Positions 1 through 9,639 of a stretch of DNA of 64,000 nt are shown in pieces. The translations under genes and the position numbers were made by a program. Positions within the stretch are counted from its first letter, which is position 1, and the number at the start of each line of letters is the position of its first letter. The notes beneath the pieces were generated by a model that worked only from the letters and a program-made list of their open reading frames with translations, ran no database searches and was not told where the DNA came from. Origin of the DNA: Rhodobacteraceae bacterium WFHF2C18 (GTDB lineage: Bacteria; Pseudomonadota; Alphaproteobacteria; Rhodobacterales; Rhodobacteraceae); NCBI GenBank assembly GCA_002166865.1, contig NHTQ01000007.1, positions 62,001 to 126,000 of the forward strand. The letters are read 5' to 3'.

Positions 1-1
1 G

Positions 2-2080
2 GCCCGCACCCTGGGGATCACCCCCGGCGACACCTTCCGCCTTGGCACGCAGGACTTCCGGCTGACGGCGCACCTCGTGGACGAGCCCGACAATGCCACG
101 GCGGGGCTCGGCCTGGGCCCGCGGACGATCGTGCGGCGCGCGGCGCTGGAGGGCGCGGGATTGTTGCAACCCGGCACGCTGTTCAGCACGAAGTACCGGC
201 TGGACCTGCCGCCGGGCACCGATCTGCCGGCCCTGAAGGCCGCGGCGGAACGTGCGCTGGAAGGCAGCGGCATGCGCTGGCGCGACGCCCGCAACGGCGC
301 CCCGGGCGCGGCGGAATTCGTGGACCGGCTGGCCGCCTTCCTGGTGCTGGTGGGATTGTCGGGGCTGGCCGTGGGCGGCGTGGGCATCTCGGCGGCACTG
401 CGCGCCTACCTGGCCGGCAAGACCGAGGTCATTGCCACCCTGCGCACCCTCGGCGCCGACCGGCACACCGTCTTCCTGACCTATTTCCTGCAGACCGGGG
501 CGATGGCGGGCCTCGGGCTGGCGGGGGGGCTGGTGCTCGGGGTCGGGCTGCCGGTGGCGCTGGCACCGGTGATCGAGGCGCGGCTGCCGGTGCCCGCGCA
601 TTTCGCCGCCTACCCCGGCCCGATGGCCGAGGCCGTGCTTTACAGCGTGCTGACGGTCCTGATCTTCACGCTCTGGCCGCTGGCCCGCGCGCAGGACGTG
701 CGCGCCGCCCAGTTGTTCCGCGAGGCGGGAACCCAGGGCAAGGGCCTGCCCCGCTGGCCCTATCTGGCGCTGACGGCGGCGCTGGTCCTGTTGCTCCTGG
801 CGGCGGCGGCATGGCTGTCGGGGAACCTGGCGCTGACGCTCTGGACCGCCGGCGGGATCGGGGGCGCGCTGGCCGTGCTGGTGGTGGCGGCGCTGGTCAT
901 CCGGCAGGCGGCCCGGCGGCTGCGGCGGGCCGCCCGCGGGCGCCCGGCGCTGGGCTGGGCCCTGGGGGCCATCGGGGGGCCGGGCGCGGCCACGGTGCCG
1001 GCGCTGCTGTCGCTGGGGCTGGGGCTGTCGGTGCTGGCCGCCATCGGCCAGATCGACCAGAACCTGCGCGGCGCCATCGCCCGGGATCTGCCGGAGCAGG
1101 CGCCGTCCTACTTCTTCCTCGACATCCAGAAGGACCAGATGCCGGCCTTCCGCGCCCGGCTCGACGGCGACCCGGCCGTGGACCGGATCCAGGCCGCGCC
1201 GATGCTGCGGGGAATCATCAGCCGGATCAACGGCCAGCCCGCGCGCGAGGTGGCCGGCGACCACTGGGTGCTGCGGGGCGACCGCGGCGTGAGCTATGCC
1301 GGCGCCCTGCCCGAGAGCACGCGGCTGGTCGCCGGCGATTGGTGGGGGCCGGATTACACCGGCCCGCCGCAGGTCAGCTTCGCCGCCGACGAGGCGCGCG
1401 AGATGGGGCTGGAGCTGGGCGACGAGATCACCGTCAACATCCTGGGCCGGCCCGTGACCGCCCGGTTGACCAGCCTGCGGGAGGTCGATTTCTCGACCGC
1501 CGGGATGGGTTTCATCATGGTGATGAACCCCGCCGCGCTGGAGGCCGCGCCGCACAGCTTCATCGCCACGGTCTATGCGGACAAGGCGGCCGAGCCGGCG
1601 ATCCTGCGCGACATCACGGCCGAGTTGCCCAATGTCACCGCCATCCGGGTGCGCGACGCGATCGCGCGGGTGGCCGGGATCCTGGAGGGGCTGGCCGCCG
1701 CCACCGCCTGGGGCGCGGCGGCCACCCTGCTGACCGGGCTTCTGGTGCTGATCGGCGCGGCTGCCGCGGACCAGGGCACGCGGGTGCACGAGGCGGCGGT
1801 GCTGAAAACCCTGGGCGCGACGCGCGGGCGCATCCTGCTCAGCCTGGCGCTGCGGGCGGCCCTTCTGGGCGCGGCCGCCGGGGCGGTGGCCCTGGCCGCG
1901 GGCGTGGGCGGGGCCTGGGCGGTCAGCCGCTACGTGATGGAGACCGATTTCGCCGTGGCCTGGGCCTCGGCCCTGGCCGTGGTGGCGGGGGGCGCCGCGA
2001 TCAGCCTGCTGGCCGGCCTGGCCTTCGCCTGGGGGCCCCTGGCCGCGCGTCCGGCACGGGTGCTGCGGGCGCGCGAATAG
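2..2080 (+). CDS. ABC transporter permease, YbbP/FtsX-like (5' end outside window)
   Basis: The reading frame is open from base 2 and the gene begins before the window. About 692 residues are present, against roughly 800-850 for YbbP-type permeases, so the N-terminus is missing. The protein shows two FtsX-like blocks: a four-helix cluster early (from about position 330 in the DNA onward) and a last cluster near the C-terminus with the conserved start of an FtsX domain (AAVLKTLGATRGRI). A periplasmic MacB-like region lies between them. In this family the permease works with a YbbA-type ATPase and is linked to export of lipids or hydrophobic compounds; the ATPase gene would be upstream, outside the window. 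The GTG at 77 is internal and should not be taken as the start. Confidence 0.9.
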   Translation, partial: ARTLGITPGDTFRLGTQDFRLTAHLVDEPDNATAGLGLGPRTIVRRAALEGAGLLQPGTLFSTKYRLDLPPGTDLPALKAAAERALEGSGMRWRDARNGAPGAAEFVDRLAAFLVLVGLSGLAVGGVGISAALRAYLAGKTEVIATLRTLGADRHTVFLTYFLQTGAMAGLGLAGGLVLGVGLPVALAPVIEARLPVPAHFAAYPGPMAEAVLYSVLTVLIFTLWPLARAQDVRAAQLFREAGTQGKGLPRWPYLALTAALVLLLLAAAAWLSGNLALTLWTAGGIGGALAVLVVAALVIRQAARRLRRAARGRPALGWALGAIGGPGAATVPALLSLGLGLSVLAAIGQIDQNLRGAIARDLPEQAPSYFFLDIQKDQMPAFRARLDGDPAVDRIQAAPMLRGIISRINGQPAREVAGDHWVLRGDRGVSYAGALPESTRLVAGDWWGPDYTGPPQVSFAADEAREMGLELGDEITVNILGRPVTARLTSLREVDFSTAGMGFIMVMNPAALEAAPHSFIATVYADKAAEPAILRDITAELPNVTAIRVRDAIARVAGILEGLAAATAWGAAATLLTGLLVLIGAAAADQGTRVHEAAVLKTLGATRGRILLSLALRAALLGAAAGAVALAAGVGGAWAVSRYVMETDFAVAWASALAVVAGGAAISLLAGLAFAWGPLAARPARVLRARE

Positions 2081-2149
2081 CCGCGTTGAAATCCCGGGGG
2101 CAAAGTGGCAGTGCAGGGCCATCCCGTTCCTGACCCAACTGGTGCGCCG

Positions 2150-3016
2150 ATGACCGACTCCCTGCCGATCCCGCTGACGTCACCGCTGAGCCGCGCGCAG
2201 CGCAGAACGCTTGTCAACCTCGTGCGCCGGGCCGCGCGGGCCGAGGTCATGCCGCGGTTCCGGACCCTTGGCCATGCCGACATCGCGGCCAAGACGACCC
2301 CGCACGACCTGGTGACCGAGGCCGACCGCGCCGCGGAATCCATGCTGGCGCGCGGGATCCAGCGCATGTTCCCCCATGCCCTGGTCGTGGGCGAGGAGGC
2401 CGCGGCCGAGGACCCGGGCCTGCGCAAGCAGATCGCCGAGGCGGAACTGGCCTTCATCCTCGATCCCCTCGACGGGACCTGGAATTTCGCGCACGGTCTT
2501 CCGCTATTCGGGATCATCCTCGCGGTCACGCGGTTCGGCAAGCCGGTTTTCGGCCTGCTTTACGATCCCGTCTCGGATGACTGGATCTTCGCCGACGAGG
2601 AGACCCCCGCCCACCTGTCCCGCAACACCGGGGCGGATCGGCCCGTGCATACCTCGACGGGGGGCGCCCTGGGGGATCTGTCGGGGTACATCCACCTCTA
2701 CCTGATGCCCAAGGAGACCCAGGCGCAGGTCGCGGCCTGCCTGCCGGACTTCGCGCGCACCCTGATGCTGCGCTGCTCCTGCCACGAATACCGCACGCTG
2801 GCCCAAGGCGGGATGGATTTCCTGCTGTCGGGCGTGCTGAACCCCTGGGATCATGCCGCCGGCGTGCTGATCTGCCAGAAGGCCGGCGGCGTGGCGCGGA
2901 TGCTTGACGGTCGCGACTACGACGCCACCATCACCGAGGGCTACATCCTGGCCGCCCCTGACGAGGCGAGCTGGACCGCGCTGGCCGAGCGGTTCGCGTT
3001 CCTGCTGGAAACCTGA
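2150..3016 (+). CDS. Inositol monophosphatase family protein
   Basis: Mg2+-dependent phosphatase of the IMPase/CysQ/HisN-like superfamily, 288 residues. The three metal-site motifs are present: GEE near residue 85, DPLDGTWNF around 105-113, and WDHAAG near the C-terminus. The metal-site Asp and Glu residues are intact. The substrate cannot be assigned from sequence; inositol phosphate, histidinol phosphate and PAP are all handled by relatives. The ATG at 2150 is chosen because the family's N-terminus starts close to here; a GTG at 2105 would add 15 unconserved residues. It lies 70 bases after the permease gene and could be read from the same transcript. Confidence 0.88.
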   Translation: MTDSLPIPLTSPLSRAQRRTLVNLVRRAARAEVMPRFRTLGHADIAAKTTPHDLVTEADRAAESMLARGIQRMFPHALVVGEEAAAEDPGLRKQIAEAELAFILDPLDGTWNFAHGLPLFGIILAVTRFGKPVFGLLYDPVSDDWIFADEETPAHLSRNTGADRPVHTSTGGALGDLSGYIHLYLMPKETQAQVAACLPDFARTLMLRCSCHEYRTLAQGGMDFLLSGVLNPWDHAAGVLICQKAGGVARMLDGRDYDATITEGYILAAPDEASWTALAERFAFLLET

Positions 3017-3145
3017 ATACCCGACCGCCCGGTCTGGGCATCCCACCTTTCGCGGGCAAGATCGGGGCAGGCGCGGCCGCAAGGACCGGAAAAGATGCTC
3101 GAAGTCATCCACTAGAACAGCCAGGTTCTCGCGGTCGGCGCCAAC

Positions 3146-3715
3146 GTGGCAATGGTGACGATCTGGCTGATTTACCTGCAGCTTTTCTGGAGGAACTATC
3201 GGCGACAGTTGCGGGCCAACATCATCAGCAATCGCGGGGCGGGCACCGGTCTGGACGCGCGCTGCATCATCGCGAACATGAGCGCCGAAGCGATCTTCAT
3301 AGAGGGGATCATTCTTGTTCTCGAGCGCGGGGGGCAGCGCTGGAGCACGGCAATCACCAAGGCCAAGGGGCTTCGCCAGAACGCCGACCCGGCAGGCTCC
3401 GTCCCGATGCATGAAGGCCCCCTGGCGGCGGGGGATCATGTGGATATCGGCCGTTTCGAGGACCTTGTGGAGCGCTCTTTCGAAGAGGTGGAGGGCGACA
3501 GCGAGGCCGATCGACTCGGGCTCGACTCATTCGAGATCTGGGTGATCGCCAGCTACACGGCCGAACGCCGCCTGGTCTTCGCCCGGCGCCGGTTCAGCGT
3601 GGACTGGCACCGAACACACTGGGCGCTGCAGGCCGAGAAACTCAAGACCGAAACGATCCGCCGCGGCCCAAAAAGGCGCCGGATCGAGGCGGTGCTTCAG
3701 GAACACCTTGACTGA
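3146..3715 (+). CDS. Hypothetical membrane protein, probably cut by an in-frame amber codon
   Basis: I do not recognise the family by name. The 189-residue product starts in the middle of a hydrophobic segment (MVTIWLIYLQLFW, residues 3-15), followed by a basic stretch and a soluble Arg/Glu-rich domain. The reading frame continues upstream past a TAG at 3113-3115 to an ATG at 3095, which has a purine-rich site (GGAAAAG) just before it. The extra peptide (MLEVIH-stop-NSQVLAVGANVA) would complete the transmembrane helix, and the stop is one transition from a Gln codon. The ATG at 3146 has no ribosome binding site. The gene is therefore either a recent nonsense allele or is translated from 3146 with a clipped helix. 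Confidence 0.6.
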   Translation: MAMVTIWLIYLQLFWRNYRRQLRANIISNRGAGTGLDARCIIANMSAEAIFIEGIILVLERGGQRWSTAITKAKGLRQNADPAGSVPMHEGPLAAGDHVDIGRFEDLVERSFEEVEGDSEADRLGLDSFEIWVIASYTAERRLVFARRRFSVDWHRTHWALQAEKLKTETIRRGPKRRRIEAVLQEHLD

Positions 3716-3716
3716 G

Positions 3717-3742
3717 CGGCGGCGGCCCGGAAGCCGCCGCCG
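3717..3742. terminator. GC-rich hairpin between convergent genes
   Basis: A perfect 10-bp stem with a 6-base loop (CCGGAA) sits between the stop of the plus-strand gene at 3715 and the stop of gcvP at 3756. No clear T-run follows on either strand, so termination efficiency is uncertain. Its position between convergent genes supports a shared terminator role. Confidence 0.6.
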
Positions 3743-3755
3743 GCAAGGGGCAGAA

Positions 3756-6605
3756 TTACTCCGCCGCTTCGGCGTAGTCCTCCAGCGGCGGGCAGGTGCA
3801 CACGAGGTGGCGGTCGCCATAGACGTTGTCGACCCGGCCCACGGGGGGCCAGTACTTGTCCACCCGGAAGGCCCCCGGCGGGAAGCACGCCTGTTCGCGG
3901 CTATACGGCCGGTCCCAGTCCTTCACCAGGTCGTCCATGGTGTGCGGCGCGTTCTTGAGCGGGTTGTTCGCCGGATCGATCCGGCCCTCCTCGATCGCGC
4001 GGATCTCCTCGCGGATCGCGAGCATCGCGTCGCAGAACCGGTCGAGCTCGGCCTTGGTCTCGGATTCCGTGGGCTCGATCATCAGCGTGCCGGCCACCGG
4101 CCAGCTCATCGTGGGCGCGTGAAAGCCGCAGTCGATCAGCCGCTTGGCGATATCGTCCACCGTCACGCCCGCGCTGTCGGAAAACGGACGGGTGTCGATG
4201 ATGCATTCGTGCGCCACCCGGTCGTTGCGGCCGCGGTAGAGCACGTCATAGGCGCCCTCCAGCCGCTTGGCGATGTAATTGGCGTTCAGGATCGCGACGC
4301 GCGTGGCCTGCGTGAGCCCCTCGCCGCCCATCATCAGCACGTAGGCCCAGGAAATCGGCAATAGCGAAGGCGAGCCGAAGGGCGCGGCCGAGACCGGCCC
4401 CTCGTCGCCGCCGGTCACCGGGTGGCCCGGCAGGTGCGGCACCAGATGTTCGCGCACGCCGATGGGGCCCATGCCCGGGCCGCCACCACCGTGGGGGATG
4501 CAGAACGTCTTGTGCAGGTTGAGGTGGCTGACGTCGCCGCCGAGGTCACCGGGGCGGCTCAGCCCGACCATCGCGTTGAGGTTGGCCCCGTCGATGTAGA
4601 CCTGGCCGCCGTGATCGTGGGTGATCTGGCAGACCTCCTTCACCGTCTCCTCGAACACCCCGTGCGTGGACGGATAGGTGATCATGCAGCCGGCCAGGTT
4701 CTCGCTGTGCTTTTCCGCCTTGGCGCGGAAATCCTCAAGGTCGATGTCGCCGTTCTCGGCCGATTTCACCGTAACGACGTCCCAGCCGACCATATGCGCG
4801 CTGGCGGGGTTGGTGCCGTGCGCGCTCATCGGGATCAGGCACACGTTGCGGTGCCCCTCGCCGCGCTCGCGGTGCCAGGCGGCAATGGTCAAAAGCCCGG
4901 CGTATTCCCCCTGCGCGCCCGAGTTGGGCTGCATCGAGATCGCGGCGTAGCCGGTTATCTGGCACAGCTTGGCGTTCAGGTCCTCGATCAACTCGCGGTA
5001 GCCCTCGGCCTGGTCGGCGGGCACGAAGGGGTGCATGAGCGAGAACTCGCGCCAGCTCACCGGCATCATCTCGGCGGCGGAGTTGAGCTTCATCGTGCAG
5101 GATCCCAGTGGAATCATCGCCCGGTCGAGCGCGAGGTCGCGGTCGGCCAGCCGGCGCATGTAGCGCATCATCTCGGTCTCGGCCCGGTTCATGTGGAACA
5201 CCGGATGGGTGAGGTAATCGGAGGTGCGGTGCAGCGACTCCGGCACGCGGTATTCGGGGGTATAGTCGTCGTCCTTCATGACGATGCCGAAGGCACGCCA
5301 GACCTGCTCGATCGTGGCGGGCCGGGTACGTTCGTCAAGGGTGATCCCGATCCGGGTGTCGCCCACCTTGCGCAGGTTGACGCCCTCGCGCACCGCGGCC
5401 TGGAGCACCCCGCGCTGCAGGAGCCCGACATCCACCGTGATCGTGTCGAAGAAATGCGCCGGCTCGACCTGGAAGCCGGCGGCCTCCAGCCCCTTGGCCA
5501 GGCGGACCGTCTTGCGGTGGATGCGCTGCGCGATGGCCTGCAGACCCTTCGGCCCGTGGAAGACGGCATACATCGAGGCCATGACCGCCAGCAACGCCTG
5601 AGCCGTGCAGACGTTCGAGGTGGCCTTTTCGCGGCGGATGTGCTGCTCGCGCGTCTGCAGGGCCAGACGGTAGGCGCGGTTGCCGTGGCTGTCCACGCTG
5701 ACGCCGACCAGCCGCCCCGGCAGCGCCCGCTTGTAGGCGTCCTTGGTGGCGATATAGGCAGCGTGCGGCCCGCCGTAGCCCATCGGCACGCCGAACCGCT
5801 GGGTGTTGCCCACGGCGATGTCGGCGCCCATGGCGCCCGGCTCCTTCAGCAGGGTCAGCGCCAGCGGATCGGCGATGACGATACCCAGCCCCTTGTGGGC
5901 GTGCAGTGCCGCGATCTGATCGGAGAAATCGCGCAGCTCGCCGCAGGTGCCGGGATACTGGAAGATCGCGCCGAAGACCGCCTCGGCGTCCATCTCGTCG
6001 GGGTCGCCCACGATCACCTCGATGTCGAGCGGCGCCGCGCGGGTCTTCATGACCGCGATGTTCTGGGGGTGGCAGTTCTCGTCGATGAAGAAGGCGGTCT
6101 TCTTGGACTTGGCCACGCGCTGCGCCATGGTCATCGCCTCGGCGGCGGCGGTCGCCTCGTCCAGCAGCGAGGCATTGGCGACCTCCAGCCCGGTGAGGTC
6201 GCTGATCATGGTCTGGAAATTCAGAAGCGCCTCCAGCCGGCCCTGGCTGATCTCGGGCTGGTAGGGCGTGTAGGCGGTGTACCACGCCGGGTTTTCCAGG
6301 ATGTTGCGCTGGATCGCGGGCGGGGTGACCGTGCCGTGATAGCCCTGCCCGATCAGCGAGGTCAGCACCTTGTTCTTGCTGGCGGTGCGGCGCATGTGGA
6401 ACAGCAGTTCGCGCTCGGACTTGGGCTTGCCGAAATCGAGCGGGCTGTCCTGCCGGATGGCTTTCGGTACCGTCTGCTCGATCAGGTCGTCGAGGCTGCC
6501 GGCTCCCAGAAGGTCGAGCATCTCGGCCATCTCGTCGGGCGAGGGGCCGATGTGGCGGCGGTTGGCGAAATCGTACGGCAGGTAGTCTGTCGGCGTGAAC
6601 GGCAT
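3756..6605 (-). CDS. gcvP: Glycine dehydrogenase (decarboxylating), P protein
   Basis: P protein of the glycine cleavage system. This PLP enzyme decarboxylates glycine and passes the aminomethyl group to the lipoyl arm of GcvH in the cytoplasm. At about 949 residues it is the fused single-chain form. The PLP lysine is visible in the motif [14 protein letters not shown] (Lys about 699), followed by the glycine-rich loop. The start at 6605 ([13 protein letters not shown]) is preferred over 6626, because an AAGGGGAG ribosome binding site lies six bases before it. It is the last gene of gcvT-gcvH-gcvP and is expected to respond to the glycine riboswitch upstream of gcvT. Confidence 0.97.
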   Translation of the reverse strand: MPFTPTDYLPYDFANRRHIGPSPDEMAEMLDLLGAGSLDDLIEQTVPKAIRQDSPLDFGKPKSERELLFHMRRTASKNKVLTSLIGQGYHGTVTPPAIQRNILENPAWYTAYTPYQPEISQGRLEALLNFQTMISDLTGLEVANASLLDEATAAAEAMTMAQRVAKSKKTAFFIDENCHPQNIAVMKTRAAPLDIEVIVGDPDEMDAEAVFGAIFQYPGTCGELRDFSDQIAALHAHKGLGIVIADPLALTLLKEPGAMGADIAVGNTQRFGVPMGYGGPHAAYIATKDAYKRALPGRLVGVSVDSHGNRAYRLALQTREQHIRREKATSNVCTAQALLAVMASMYAVFHGPKGLQAIAQRIHRKTVRLAKGLEAAGFQVEPAHFFDTITVDVGLLQRGVLQAAVREGVNLRKVGDTRIGITLDERTRPATIEQVWRAFGIVMKDDDYTPEYRVPESLHRTSDYLTHPVFHMNRAETEMMRYMRRLADRDLALDRAMIPLGSCTMKLNSAAEMMPVSWREFSLMHPFVPADQAEGYRELIEDLNAKLCQITGYAAISMQPNSGAQGEYAGLLTIAAWHRERGEGHRNVCLIPMSAHGTNPASAHMVGWDVVTVKSAENGDIDLEDFRAKAEKHSENLAGCMITYPSTHGVFEETVKEVCQITHDHGGQVYIDGANLNAMVGLSRPGDLGGDVSHLNLHKTFCIPHGGGGPGMGPIGVREHLVPHLPGHPVTGGDEGPVSAAPFGSPSLLPISWAYVLMMGGEGLTQATRVAILNANYIAKRLEGAYDVLYRGRNDRVAHECIIDTRPFSDSAGVTVDDIAKRLIDCGFHAPTMSWPVAGTLMIEPTESETKAELDRFCDAMLAIREEIRAIEEGRIDPANNPLKNAPHTMDDLVKDWDRPYSREQACFPPGAFRVDKYWPPVGRVDNVYGDRHLVCTCPPLEDYAEAAE

Positions 6606-6679
6606 TCCGAACTCCCCTTTTCCCATCGGCCGGCCCGCGTGCGGCCCGGCCCTTCCCTTGTCGTCGCGGACGCGCGGCG

Positions 6680-7039
6680 TCAGCCCACGAATTCCTTGTA
6701 GGCGGCCTCGTCCATGTAGTCGTCCATCTGACTGAGATCGCTGGCCTTCATCTTGAAGAACCAGGCATCGCCCATCGGGTCCTCGTTGACCTTGCCGGGA
6801 TCGTCCGGCAGCGCCTCGTTGATCTCGGTGATCTCGCCGTCCAGCGGCGCGAGGATATCACTCGCCGCCTTGACGCTTTCGATGACCACCACCTCGTCGT
6901 CCTTGGTCACCTCGGTGCCCGGGTCCGGCAGTTCCACGAAGACCACGTCGCCCAGTTGCTCGCTGGCGTGCTCGGTGATGCCGACGACGACCACGTCGCC
7001 CTCGACGCGCAGCCACTCATGTTCCTCGGTAAATTTCAT
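6680..7039 (-). CDS. gcvH: Glycine cleavage system H protein
   Basis: Lipoyl carrier of the glycine cleavage complex, 119 residues, a normal length. The lipoylation site is Lys57 in ESVKAASD. The N-terminal KFTEEHEW motif is typical of GcvH. A GGGAGA ribosome binding site lies eight bases before the ATG. It sits 12 bases downstream of gcvT and 74 bases upstream of gcvP in the same operon. Confidence 0.97.
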   Translation of the reverse strand: MKFTEEHEWLRVEGDVVVVGITEHASEQLGDVVFVELPDPGTEVTKDDEVVVIESVKAASDILAPLDGEITEINEALPDDPGKVNEDPMGDAWFFKMKASDLSQMDDYMDEAAYKEFVG

Positions 7040-7051
7040 CGCTGTCTCCCG

Positions 7052-8185
7052 TTATGATCCACGTTTGTAGTTTGCGGCGGTGAAGGGCATGGGCACAACC
7101 CGGGCCGGCCGGCGTTTGCCCCGGACCTCGCCGAAGACCCGCGTCCCCTCGGCCGCGAGGGGCGTGGGCAGATATCCCATGGCGATCGGGCCCTCGACGG
7201 TCGGCCCGAAGGCACCGGAGGTGACATGCCCCGCCGGCTCGGCCGCGTCCTCGGCCTCGAACAGCGCGGTGCCCTCGCGCATCGGCGCGCGGCCCTCGGG
7301 GCGCAGCCCGACACGCAGGCGCGCGGGGCCGGTCTCCAGTTCCTCCAGGATCCGCCCGGCCCCCGGGAAGCCCCCGGCGCGGTCCCCGCCGCGGCGGCGC
7401 ACCTTCTGGATGGCCCAGTCAAGCCGGGCCTCGACGGGGCTGGTCCGGGCGTCGATATCGTGACCGTAAAGGCAAAGGCCGGCCTCCAGCCGCAGGCTGT
7501 CGCGGGCGCCCAGGCCCACGGGCGCCACCGCGTCGGAGGACAGCAGGGCCCGGGCAAGGGCCTCGGCCTGCCCTTCCGCCACGGACACCTCGAAACCGTC
7601 CTCGCCGGTGTAGCCCGAGCGCGAGATCCAAAGCGCGCCGAAGTCGGAGGAGAACACGCCCACGTCCATGAAGCGCATCTGCGCGACCCCGGGCACGTGG
7701 CGGGCCAGCACCGCCTCGGCCCGCGGTCCTTGCAGGGCCAGCAGCGCGCGATCGCGCACCTCTTCGACCGCGCAGCCGGGCAGGCCCGCGCGCATGTGCG
7801 CGATATCATCCGCCTTGCAGGCGGCGTTGACCACCGCGAAGACGTGATCCCCGCGGTTGGCCAGCATCAGGTCATCAAGGATCCCGCCCGAGTCGTTGGT
7901 GAAAAAGGCGTAGCGCTGACGCCCCTGCTTGAGCCCCAGAACGCTGACGGGGACCAGCGCCTCGAGAGCGCGGGCGACCGGCTCGTACCCGCCCGGCGCG
8001 CGGATGAGGACCTGCCCCATGTGGCTGACGTCGAACAGGCCCGCGGTGGTGCGGGTGTGAAGGTGCTCCTTCATCACGCCGAGGGCAAACTGCACCGGCA
8101 TCTCGTAGCCGGCGAAGGGCACCATCCTGGCGCCGAGTTCCTTGTGCAGCGCCGTCAGCGGCGTCTGGCGCAGGGCATCGCTCAT
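7052..8185 (-). CDS. gcvT: Aminomethyltransferase (glycine cleavage T protein)
   Basis: T protein: it transfers the methylene group from aminomethyl-lipoyl GcvH to tetrahydrofolate and releases ammonia. The product is 377 residues, slightly longer than usual. GCV_T motifs include MVPFAGYEMPVQ and FDVSHMGQ at the N-terminus and GYTGEDGFE in the middle. The ATG at 8185 has a strong AGGGGAGG ribosome binding site seven bases upstream, which decides the start; the open frame continues far upstream but that part overlaps the riboswitch. It is the first gene of the gcv operon. Confidence 0.96.
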   Translation of the reverse strand: MSDALRQTPLTALHKELGARMVPFAGYEMPVQFALGVMKEHLHTRTTAGLFDVSHMGQVLIRAPGGYEPVARALEALVPVSVLGLKQGRQRYAFFTNDSGGILDDLMLANRGDHVFAVVNAACKADDIAHMRAGLPGCAVEEVRDRALLALQGPRAEAVLARHVPGVAQMRFMDVGVFSSDFGALWISRSGYTGEDGFEVSVAEGQAEALARALLSSDAVAPVGLGARDSLRLEAGLCLYGHDIDARTSPVEARLDWAIQKVRRRGGDRAGGFPGAGRILEELETGPARLRVGLRPEGRAPMREGTALFEAEDAAEPAGHVTSGAFGPTVEGPIAMGYLPTPLAAEGTRVFGEVRGKRRPARVVPMPFTAANYKRGS

Positions 8186-8271
8186 CGGGTTGCCTCCCCT
8201 TCGAAAGGTCCCGGTCGATCTGGAATCAAACCGGCATCGTCTTGACGCAGGCCCCGGCCCGCGCGGCGATG

Positions 8272-8425
8272 CCCCCTCTGTCCTTCTGCCTGAGATCGCT
8301 ATCCCTTCGGCGCCCCGGAGCTTGTCCGGGATCTCTCCAGAGTGCTGTGATCGGATCGGTCCCTGTCGCCTGAGAGTTTCCGGGGCGGTTGCTCCTTCGG
8401 CACGGCTGAGCCGGTTCTCCCGATC
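8272..8425 (-). promoter_or_regulatory. Tandem glycine riboswitch
   Basis: Read on the minus strand, two consecutive aptamers are recognisable. The first runs from GGGAGAACCGGC through GCCGAAGGAGCAAC to CTCTCAGGCGACAGGG. The second runs from CTGGAGAGATCCC through CGCCGAAGGGAT to CTCAGGCAGAAGGACAG. These are the conserved glycine-aptamer blocks in the usual order, joined by a short linker. The element ends about 90 bases before gcvT. In this class glycine binding usually turns expression of gcvTHP on. Confidence 0.93.
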
Positions 8426-8463
8426 CGATATTTGGTGCACGCTAGTATGCCGCCCGGGGGGCT

Positions 8464-8916
8464 TCAACCCACTTTCGGGCAGGCCTGTGGTAAAAATATC
8501 GCGAACAACTCGTCGTTGCCGCAGACAAGCGCGTCCAGCGTGATGTCGTCGAGGTGGGCATAGAAGGCCTCCGCGGCATCCGCGATCGCCAGCCGCAGGC
8601 GGCAGGCATCCACCAGCGGACAGGTATTGTCCACGTCGGCGAAGCATTCCGCGATCGGAACCCCCGATTCCAGCTCGCGGAAGATCTGGCCGATGACGAT
8701 CTCGTTCATGGGCCGGCCGAGCGTGATGCCCCCGCTGCGGCCCCGCTGCGTGTGGAGGTAGCCCAATTGCGCCAGGCGGTTGATGACCTGCGCCAGATGC
8801 GATTCGGAGGTGTTGCAGCGCTCCGCGATCTCGGCCTTGGTGACAAGGCGGTCGGCGTTCACACCGCAGAACATGAGGATGCGGATGGCGATGTTGGTAC
8901 GTTTGGTGATGCGCAT
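8464..8916 (-). CDS. Rrf2 family transcriptional regulator, NsrR-like
   Basis: A 150-residue winged-helix repressor of the Rrf2 family. The N-terminus MRITKRTNIAIRIL and the recognition region ESHLAQVINRLAQLGYL are typical. Three cysteines arranged C-x7-C-x5-C (CFADVDNTCPLVDAC, about residues 92-106) and the ECF...NTCPL context match the Fe-S ligating loop of NsrR-type nitric oxide sensors better than IscR. The start at 8916 is chosen because Rrf2 proteins begin at MRIT; the frame runs 22 codons further without conservation. It is divergent from the gene at 8976. Its target genes are not evident in the window. Confidence 0.85.
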   Translation of the reverse strand: MRITKRTNIAIRILMFCGVNADRLVTKAEIAERCNTSESHLAQVINRLAQLGYLHTQRGRSGGITLGRPMNEIVIGQIFRELESGVPIAECFADVDNTCPLVDACRLRLAIADAAEAFYAHLDDITLDALVCGNDELFAIFLPQACPKVG

Positions 8917-8975
8917 ACGGGCGGGCTCGTGTACTTGAACTCGATACATCGTGACGACAGATTCGGCCCCACGAC

Positions 8976-9575
8976 ATGACACAGATCAAGGGGGCGACCA
9001 TAACATACACCGCAGATGCATATTTTTTCGGGTATGGCAGCCTGGTCAACCGCGACACCCACGACTACGCCGAGGCGCATGGCGCGCGGCTGAACGGCTG
9101 GCGGCGGGTCTGGCGGCACACCACGCTGCGGCCCGTGGCCTATCTGACCGCCGTGCCCGACCCCGATTGCGAGATCGACGGGCTGATTGCCGCGGTGCCC
9201 GGGCAGAACTGGTCGGCGCTGGACGCGCGGGAACGCGCCTACGACCGCGTGCATGCGGCCCACCAGGTGCGTCACGACCTGCCGCACCGGCCCGAGATCT
9301 CGGTCTACACCATTCCCCGCGGGCGGCACGGCCCCCCGTGCGAGACGCATCCCGCGCTTCTGAGTTACATCGACGTGGTGGTGCAGGGCTACCTGCGCGA
9401 ATTCGGCGAGGCCGGCGTGACACGCTTTTTCGACACCACCGATGGCTGGGACACGCCGGTTCTGAACGACCGGGCCGCGCCGCGCTACCCCCGTCACCGC
9501 AAGCTATCGGCCGACGAACGGGGGCTGGTCGACGACGAACTGGCCCGCCGTGGCGTGCGCATCCTGCACGACTGA
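8976..9575 (+). CDS. Gamma-glutamylcyclotransferase-like protein
   Basis: A 199-residue protein with the GGCT-fold signature FGYGSLVN near the N-terminus (residues about 18-25), which forms the substrate loop in gamma-glutamylcyclotransferases. Members of this fold release 5-oxoproline from gamma-glutamyl compounds such as glutathione breakdown products. The exact substrate cannot be assigned. It is divergent from the Rrf2 regulator with only 59 bases between the starts, so that regulator may control it. Confidence 0.82.
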   Translation: MTQIKGATITYTADAYFFGYGSLVNRDTHDYAEAHGARLNGWRRVWRHTTLRPVAYLTAVPDPDCEIDGLIAAVPGQNWSALDARERAYDRVHAAHQVRHDLPHRPEISVYTIPRGRHGPPCETHPALLSYIDVVVQGYLREFGEAGVTRFFDTTDGWDTPVLNDRAAPRYPRHRKLSADERGLVDDELARRGVRILHD

Positions 9576-9639
9576 TGCGCGCCGGCACTGGAACGGGGCG
9601 CGCCCGTCGCGCATTGTGACCGCACGGGAGGCGCGGGCC

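Noticed and set aside
4422..6701. 759-codon open frame antisense to gcvP
   Set aside because: Stop-free antisense frames are common in GC-rich genes. The translation is His/Gly/Arg-rich with no domain and mirrors gcvP codons.
9011..9028. NsrR-like box AGATGCATATTT near the Rrf2 gene
   Set aside because: It lies inside the coding part of the cyclotransferase-like gene and has only one recognisable half; too weak to list as an operator.
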